DNA from: an uncultured Oscillospiraceae bacterium | GTDB lineage: Bacteria; Bacillota_A; Clostridia; Oscillospirales; Oscillospiraceae | Direction: 5' to 3' | Assembly: GCA_944386965.1 (NCBI GenBank) | Contig: CALXDE010000131.1 | Span: forward strand, 1-16,470 | DNA length: 16,470 nucleotides | Shown: piece by piece, positions 12,962 through 16,470 of the stretch | Layout: every line of letters begins with the position of its first letter | How positions within the stretch are numbered: the stretch's first letter is position 1 | Translations under genes and position numbers: made by a program | Notes under the pieces: generated by a model | Databases searched by the model: none | What the model saw: the letters and a program-made list of their open reading frames with translations, nothing else | What the model was told of the DNA's origin: nothing

Positions 12962-13789
12962 TCAGAAGCCGAGCAGGCCCAGCTTCTCGATCACCTTGTC
13001 CTCCACATACTGCATGGGGATGTGGGCGATCTCAGTAAAGACGTTGCTCTCGGGGTGGTCATGGAGAGCGGTGCGCAGCCCCTTGTCGAAGGCCATGCGC
13101 AGGGCGGTACCAATGTTGACCTTGGTGACATGGGTGGCGCACATCTGCTTGAAATCCTCATCGCACAGGCCGGAGGAGCCGTGGATCACCAGAGGGATAT
13201 CCACCTTGGCCTGGATGGAGCGCAGCAGCTCGAAGTTCAGATGGGCGGCCTGTGTCTCCATGCGGTGGAGGGTGCCCACGGCCACGGCCACGGCGTCGAT
13301 GCCGGTGTCCGCCACGAAGCGGGCGGCGGTATCCGGGTCAGATGCCTCCGCCTTATAGGCGTCGGTGCCGGAGTAGGCCACGGAGCCGATCTCGCCCTCC
13401 ACGCTGACGCCCTTCTGGGCGGCGCGGCGCACCACCTCGCTGGTAAGGCGCACATTCTCCTCATAGGGGAGCTGGGAACCGTCATACATGACGGAGGAGA
13501 ACCCGGCATCGATGGCTCTCTGGCATTCCTCCACGTCCTTGGAGTGATCCAGATGGATGCACACTGGGACGGGAGAGCGCTCCGCCAGAGTCACCAGCAC
13601 CTTGCCCCACAGCTCCAGGTCCATATAGCGGGTGGCAAAGCCGCCCACCTGAACAATGACCGGGGCGTTCTTTTTCTCCGCGGCGGTGATCACGGGCTTT
13701 GCGTCACAGAAGGTGGTCACATTGAAGGCCCCCACCGCCTTGTCGGTGGTCATGTATTGGTCCAGCAGTTCTTTCAGCGTAACTAGCAT
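12962..13789 (-). CDS. class II ketose-bisphosphate (fructose/tagatose-type) aldolase, 275 aa
   Basis: ATG 13789 is preceded by GGGAGG placed in the last codons of livF, whose stop is only 3 nt away, so translation is coupled. The TIM-barrel zinc aldolase family is shown by VGAFNVTT (19-26), HLD81H82SKDVE (catalytic Asp and zinc His), EGEIGS (131-136), GTLH175 and VIH203GSSG (the other zinc ligands), and KVNIGTALR (223-231). These enzymes split a ketose 1,6-bisphosphate, or a related phosphorylated keto acid, into dihydroxyacetone phosphate (or malonate semialdehyde in the IolJ case) and an aldehyde. Small changes from the usual pattern are HG after GT-x reading HR, and HGGSG reading HGSSG. 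The exact substrate is open. Its place between a transporter and a PfkB kinase suggests a dedicated catabolic role rather than the housekeeping glycolytic aldolase. Confidence 0.88.
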   Translation of the reverse strand: MLVTLKELLDQYMTTDKAVGAFNVTTFCDAKPVITAAEKKNAPVIVQVGGFATRYMDLELWGKVLVTLAERSPVPVCIHLDHSKDVEECQRAIDAGFSSVMYDGSQLPYEENVRLTSEVVRRAAQKGVSVEGEIGSVAYSGTDAYKAEASDPDTAARFVADTGIDAVAVAVGTLHRMETQAAHLNFELLRSIQAKVDIPLVIHGSSGLCDEDFKQMCATHVTKVNIGTALRMAFDKGLRTALHDHPESNVFTEIAHIPMQYVEDKVIEKLGLLGF

Positions 13790-13792
13790 GAT

Positions 13793-14506
13793 TTATCCTC
13801 CCAAATAGGCTTTCTTCACCTGCTCATCAGCCAGAAGCTCCTGGCCGGTGCCCTCCAGAACAGTCTCGCCGTTCTGCATGACATAGGCGTAGTCGCTCAT
13901 CTCCAGGGTCGCCATGGCGTTCTGCTCCACCACAATGATGGTGACGCCGGCGTCCTTGATCCGGCGGATGAACTCAAAGATCTCGGTCACCAGCTTGGGC
14001 ATCAGGCCCAGGCTGGGCTCATCCAGGATCAACAGCTCCGGGCTGGACATCAGCCCCCGGGCGATGGCCACCATCTGCTGCTCACCGCCGGAGAGCGTGT
14101 CCGCCTGCTGCTTCTGGCGCTCCTCCACCCGGGGCAGCAGCTCATAGACGAACTTCAGACGCTTCTCGATTTCCGCCTTGTCCCGCACAGAGTAGGCCCC
14201 CATGAGCAGATTGTCCCGCACGGACATTTTGCCGAACAGATGGCGCCCCTCGGGCACCATGGAGATCCCCTTGTCCAGCAGCTTGTAGGATTTCATGCCG
14301 ACAATGGACTCCCCCTTGTAGCTGATGCTGCCGTGCATCACCGGCAGCGTGCCGGTGATGGCCCGCAGCAGGGAGGTCTTGCCGGAGCCGTTGGAGCCCA
14401 CCAGGGCCACGATGGTTCCCTGGTCCACCCGCAGCGACGCGTCGTGAACGACAGGGACGCCGTCATAGCCGGTTTTGACGTGTTCCACCTTCAGCATCTC
14501 AGGCAT
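13793..14506 (-). CDS. livF: ABC transporter ATPase, LivF type, 237 aa
   Basis: Walker A is GSNGSGKT (37-44), the Q-loop/VPEG region at 84-87 is typical of LivF (MVPEGRHLFG), the ABC signature is LSGGEQQM (138-145) and Walker B is LLILDEP (158-164) followed by SLGL. The switch region VVEQN at 192-196 carries Glu-Gln-Asn in place of the usual His, as LivF proteins do. It should power a hydrophobic-amino-acid-type (HAAT) importer together with LivG at the inner face of the membrane. The start overlaps the livG stop by 8 nt (ATGCCTGA), and GGGAGGAGGG in the end of livG is its ribosome binding site. The aldolase gene follows almost directly. Confidence 0.93.
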   Translation of the reverse strand: MPEMLKVEHVKTGYDGVPVVHDASLRVDQGTIVALVGSNGSGKTSLLRAITGTLPVMHGSISYKGESIVGMKSYKLLDKGISMVPEGRHLFGKMSVRDNLLMGAYSVRDKAEIEKRLKFVYELLPRVEERQKQQADTLSGGEQQMVAIARGLMSSPELLILDEPSLGLMPKLVTEIFEFIRRIKDAGVTIIVVEQNAMATLEMSDYAYVMQNGETVLEGTGQELLADEQVKKAYLGG

Positions 14507-15230
14507 TCTTCTTCCCTCCTCCCAGATAGGCGTTGATCACGGCTTCGTTGGAGGTGACCTCCTCCGGCGAACCCAGAGCCAGCATTTTGCCGGCGTCCAG
14601 CACCAGGACGCGGTTGGAGACGCTCATCACCACGTCCATATTGTGCTCAATCATCACAATGCTGACGCCCCGCTGGTTGATCTCCCGAATCAGTTCGACA
14701 GATTCCATGCGCTCCGTGGCGGTGAGGCCGGCCATCGTCTCATCCAGCAGAAGCAGCTTGGGGTCCGTGGCAAAGGCCCGGGCAATCTCCAGGCGCTTCT
14801 TCTGGGCCACATTCAAAATGGCGGCCGGCTTGTCGGCCAGTTCGCTCAGCCCGCAGAAGCCGATCGTCTCGTGGGCATGCCTGCGGGCCTCCTTCATGTT
14901 GTTGGTATGGCACAGAGCGCCAATCAAAACATTCTCTTCCACGCTGAGGGTCACGATGGCCTGGGGGATCTGAAAGGTGCGCCCAATGCCCAGCTTGCAG
15001 ATCTGGTGGCTGTTGAGCTTGGTGATATCCTTTCCATCAAAGATGATGGTGCCCCGGGTCAGCTGATGGACGCCGCTCAGGGAGTTGAACAGGGTGGTCT
15101 TTCCGGCGCCGTTGGGGCCCACCAGGCCCAGGATCTCTCCCACGCCCACGTCAAAGGTGATGCCCTCGTTGGCCATCAGGCCGCTGAACTTCTTGGTGGC
15201 GTCGTTTACCTGCAGAATGTAATTGCTCAT
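14499..15230 (-). CDS. livG: ABC transporter ATPase, LivG type, 243 aa
   Basis: Walker A is GPNGAGKTT (38-46), the Q loop lies in IGRTFQIPQ (82-90), Walker B is LLLLDE (159-164) followed by TMAGL, and the switch His is in IEHNMDV (194-200), all as in LivG. The signature motif is odd: where LSxGQ is expected the protein has LNVAQKKRLEIARA (139-152), lacking the conserved Ser and Gly. A similar degenerate form occurs in a subgroup of LivG-like ATPases with a LLLDExMAGL Walker B, so it is probably still functional. It pairs with LivF, whose signature is canonical, so the dimer would have one weak site. The start overlaps the livM stop by 4 nt (ATGA). Confidence 0.93.
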   Translation of the reverse strand: MSNYILQVNDATKKFSGLMANEGITFDVGVGEILGLVGPNGAGKTTLFNSLSGVHQLTRGTIIFDGKDITKLNSHQICKLGIGRTFQIPQAIVTLSVEENVLIGALCHTNNMKEARRHAHETIGFCGLSELADKPAAILNVAQKKRLEIARAFATDPKLLLLDETMAGLTATERMESVELIREINQRGVSIVMIEHNMDVVMSVSNRVLVLDAGKMLALGSPEEVTSNEAVINAYLGGGKKNA

Positions 15231-16228
15231 TTCGCGGGCGCCTCCTTCACTGCGGCCTTATGCTCCCGGCGCTTGCGGATGCGGCTGGGAATGGAGATCA
15301 GGCCGTCGGGGATAAACAGAACGATCAGAATGACCAGGACACCGTAAATCACCATGTCCAGGCCGTTGTAGTGGCTCAGGTAGACGCGGGTGTACTCGGA
15401 GATATAGGTCAGGACAATGGCGCCGATCAGCGGACCGTATACCGTGCCCACGCCGCCCATGACGGTGACCAGCACGATCATCATGGAGATGTTGGAGGTC
15501 AGGATCATGGAGGGGTCGGTGTAGCGCATGAACTGCATATAGAGGCTGCCGGCCAGGCTGACGATGGCGGCGCTGAGCATGTAGGCCCAGAGCTTGTAGT
15601 TGGCGGCGTTGATGCCGGCGCTCTCGGCGGCGGTTTCATTGCCGTTGATGGCCCGCAGATAGTAGCAGAACTTGGTGGTGTTCAGCCAGCGGACAAACAG
15701 CAGCATCGCCACCACAAAGGCCATATACAGGTACACATAGGTCTTGGTGTCGGTAAACTGCATATAGACCGCGGGGTCCAGCTCGGCGTTGAAAATGTAT
15801 ACGCCCGTGGCGCCGCCGATGGCCTTGGTGTTGATGAAAATCAGCCGCACGCATTCCGCCACGGCCATGGTGGCGATGGCGAAGACGTGGCCCCGGAAGC
15901 GCAGCAGGCCCTTGCCGATCAGGAACGCGATGGCCGCCGACAGCAGGCAGCCGATCCACATGGCAATCCACGGGGAGAGGTTGAACCACTGGAGCAGCAT
16001 GGCGTTGGTATACGCGCCGAAGGCGTAGTAGATGGCGTGGCCGTTGGAGATCTGGCCGGCGTATCCGCCGATGAAGTTCCAGCCCATGCCCAGCAGCGCC
16101 CAAATGCACATCATGGTCATGATGTGGTGGGAGAAGGCGGTGTTGAAGACCAGGGGCAGCACGATCAGAACGACCAGAATCCCCGCGCACAGCAGGAGCT
16201 TCCTGTAGGATAACTTTTTCATGTTCAC
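15227..16228 (-). CDS. livM: ABC transporter permease, LivM type, 333 aa
   Basis: The protein is hydrophobic with about nine likely membrane helices, plus a basic C-terminal tail (317-333). Family motifs are NFIGGYAGQISNGHAIYYAFGAY (51-73), FRGHVFAIATMAVAE (111-125), the cytoplasmic coupling loop LRAINGNETAAESAGI (191-206) that contacts the ATPases, and MGGVGTVYGPLIGA (257-270). It forms the channel with LivH. A GTG start at 16228 (MNMKK) is favoured over ATG 16222 because GGGAGG lies about 6 nt before the GTG but 12 nt before the ATG. It follows livH by 12 nt. The transported substrate cannot be read from the permease; the usual guess is a branched-chain amino acid, but the kinase and aldolase downstream make this uncertain. 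Confidence 0.92.
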   Translation of the reverse strand: MNMKKLSYRKLLLCAGILVVLIVLPLVFNTAFSHHIMTMMCIWALLGMGWNFIGGYAGQISNGHAIYYAFGAYTNAMLLQWFNLSPWIAMWIGCLLSAAIAFLIGKGLLRFRGHVFAIATMAVAECVRLIFINTKAIGGATGVYIFNAELDPAVYMQFTDTKTYVYLYMAFVVAMLLFVRWLNTTKFCYYLRAINGNETAAESAGINAANYKLWAYMLSAAIVSLAGSLYMQFMRYTDPSMILTSNISMMIVLVTVMGGVGTVYGPLIGAIVLTYISEYTRVYLSHYNGLDMVIYGVLVILIVLFIPDGLISIPSRIRKRREHKAAVKEAPAK

Positions 16229-16240
16229 GCACTCCCTCCC

Positions 16241-16470
16241 TTACTTGCCGAAGATGCCCTTGGGGCGGAAGGACACCGTCACCAGGAACACCACGCACAC
16301 GCCGATGTATTTGATGGCGGTGTTGACGTACAGGCCGGTCAGCGTATCCGCCAGGCCCATGACCAGCCCGCTGAGGAAAGCGCCGGTCACGCTGCCGAAG
16401 CCGCCCATGGCCACCGCGATGAAGCCCCACAGCTGGAACGTGGCGCCCACGTTGGGGAACATATAGTAGT
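16241..16470 (-). CDS. livH: ABC transporter permease, LivH type, C-terminal part, continues past the window
   Basis: The frame is open through the right edge (codons Tyr-Tyr precede the Met at 16462, which is therefore internal) and ends in TAA at 16241-16243. The visible part has MGGFGSVTGAFLSGLVMG, the usual last-third motif of LivH, then a final helix (YIGVCVVFLVTVSF) and the family-typical end RPKGIFGK. It should be the first gene seen of the HAAT-type permease pair with LivM. The substrate-binding lipoprotein expected with this system is not in the window and would lie further right. Confidence 0.92.
   Translation of the reverse strand, partial: YYMFPNVGATFQLWGFIAVAMGGFGSVTGAFLSGLVMGLADTLTGLYVNTAIKYIGVCVVFLVTVSFRPKGIFGK

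Noticed and set aside
16241..16462. Treating the last minus-strand frame as a complete 73-residue protein
   Set aside because: The frame stays open upstream of Met 16462 to the window edge, and the sequence is the last third of LivH, so it is a partial gene.

Overview
The window is gene-dense, GC-rich DNA with strong AGGAGG-type ribosome binding sites, S-layer-homology (SLH) surface proteins, a lipoprotein with a Gram-positive-style lipobox, and Clostridia-like protein sequences. I infer a high-GC member of the Firmicutes class Clostridia, most like gut Oscillospirales (Flavonifractor/Oscillibacter-type). That placement rests on sequence character only. I saw no rRNA, tRNA, CRISPR array, insertion sequence or phage gene.

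Layout. (1) Positions 1-81 are the tail of a MacB/FtsX-type ABC permease, followed by a possible 29-residue membrane peptide and a 770-residue secreted SLH protein, all on +. (2) A convergent spacer with two strong hairpins separates these from a two-gene minus-strand operon: an SLH-anchored serine beta-lactamase-family protein and, overlapping it by 23 nt, a CapA-family metallophosphatase lipoprotein. (3) Positions 5913-6353 are a 441-nt non-coding stretch. It holds the promoter of that operon, an orphan minus-strand terminator that may end a ~185-nt RNA, and two overlapping back-to-back promoters on a palindrome. (4) Next come a class I aminotransferase (+), a convergent LysR-type regulator (-), and, divergent from the regulator, a tight + strand operon of an RraA-like aldolase followed by pxpB, pxpC and pxpA (5-oxoprolinase). 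(5) After two back-to-back terminators, a minus-strand operon runs in from the right edge: livH (partial), livM, livG, livF, a class II aldolase and a PfkB-family kinase.

How the genes may work together. PxpABC opens 5-oxoproline, or a substituted analogue, to a glutamate by ATP-dependent hydrolysis. The aminotransferase could turn the amino acid into a 2-oxo acid, and RraA-fold enzymes are known to cleave 4-hydroxy-2-oxo acids to pyruvate or to decarboxylate oxaloacetate. The same ATGATA/TATCAT dyad lies in the LysR/pxp divergent promoter and in the aminotransferase promoter, so the three transcription units may form one regulon. The Liv-type transporter is tightly joined to a kinase and an aldolase. 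That pairing suggests import of a polyhydroxy compound that is phosphorylated and split, rather than plain branched-chain amino acid uptake.
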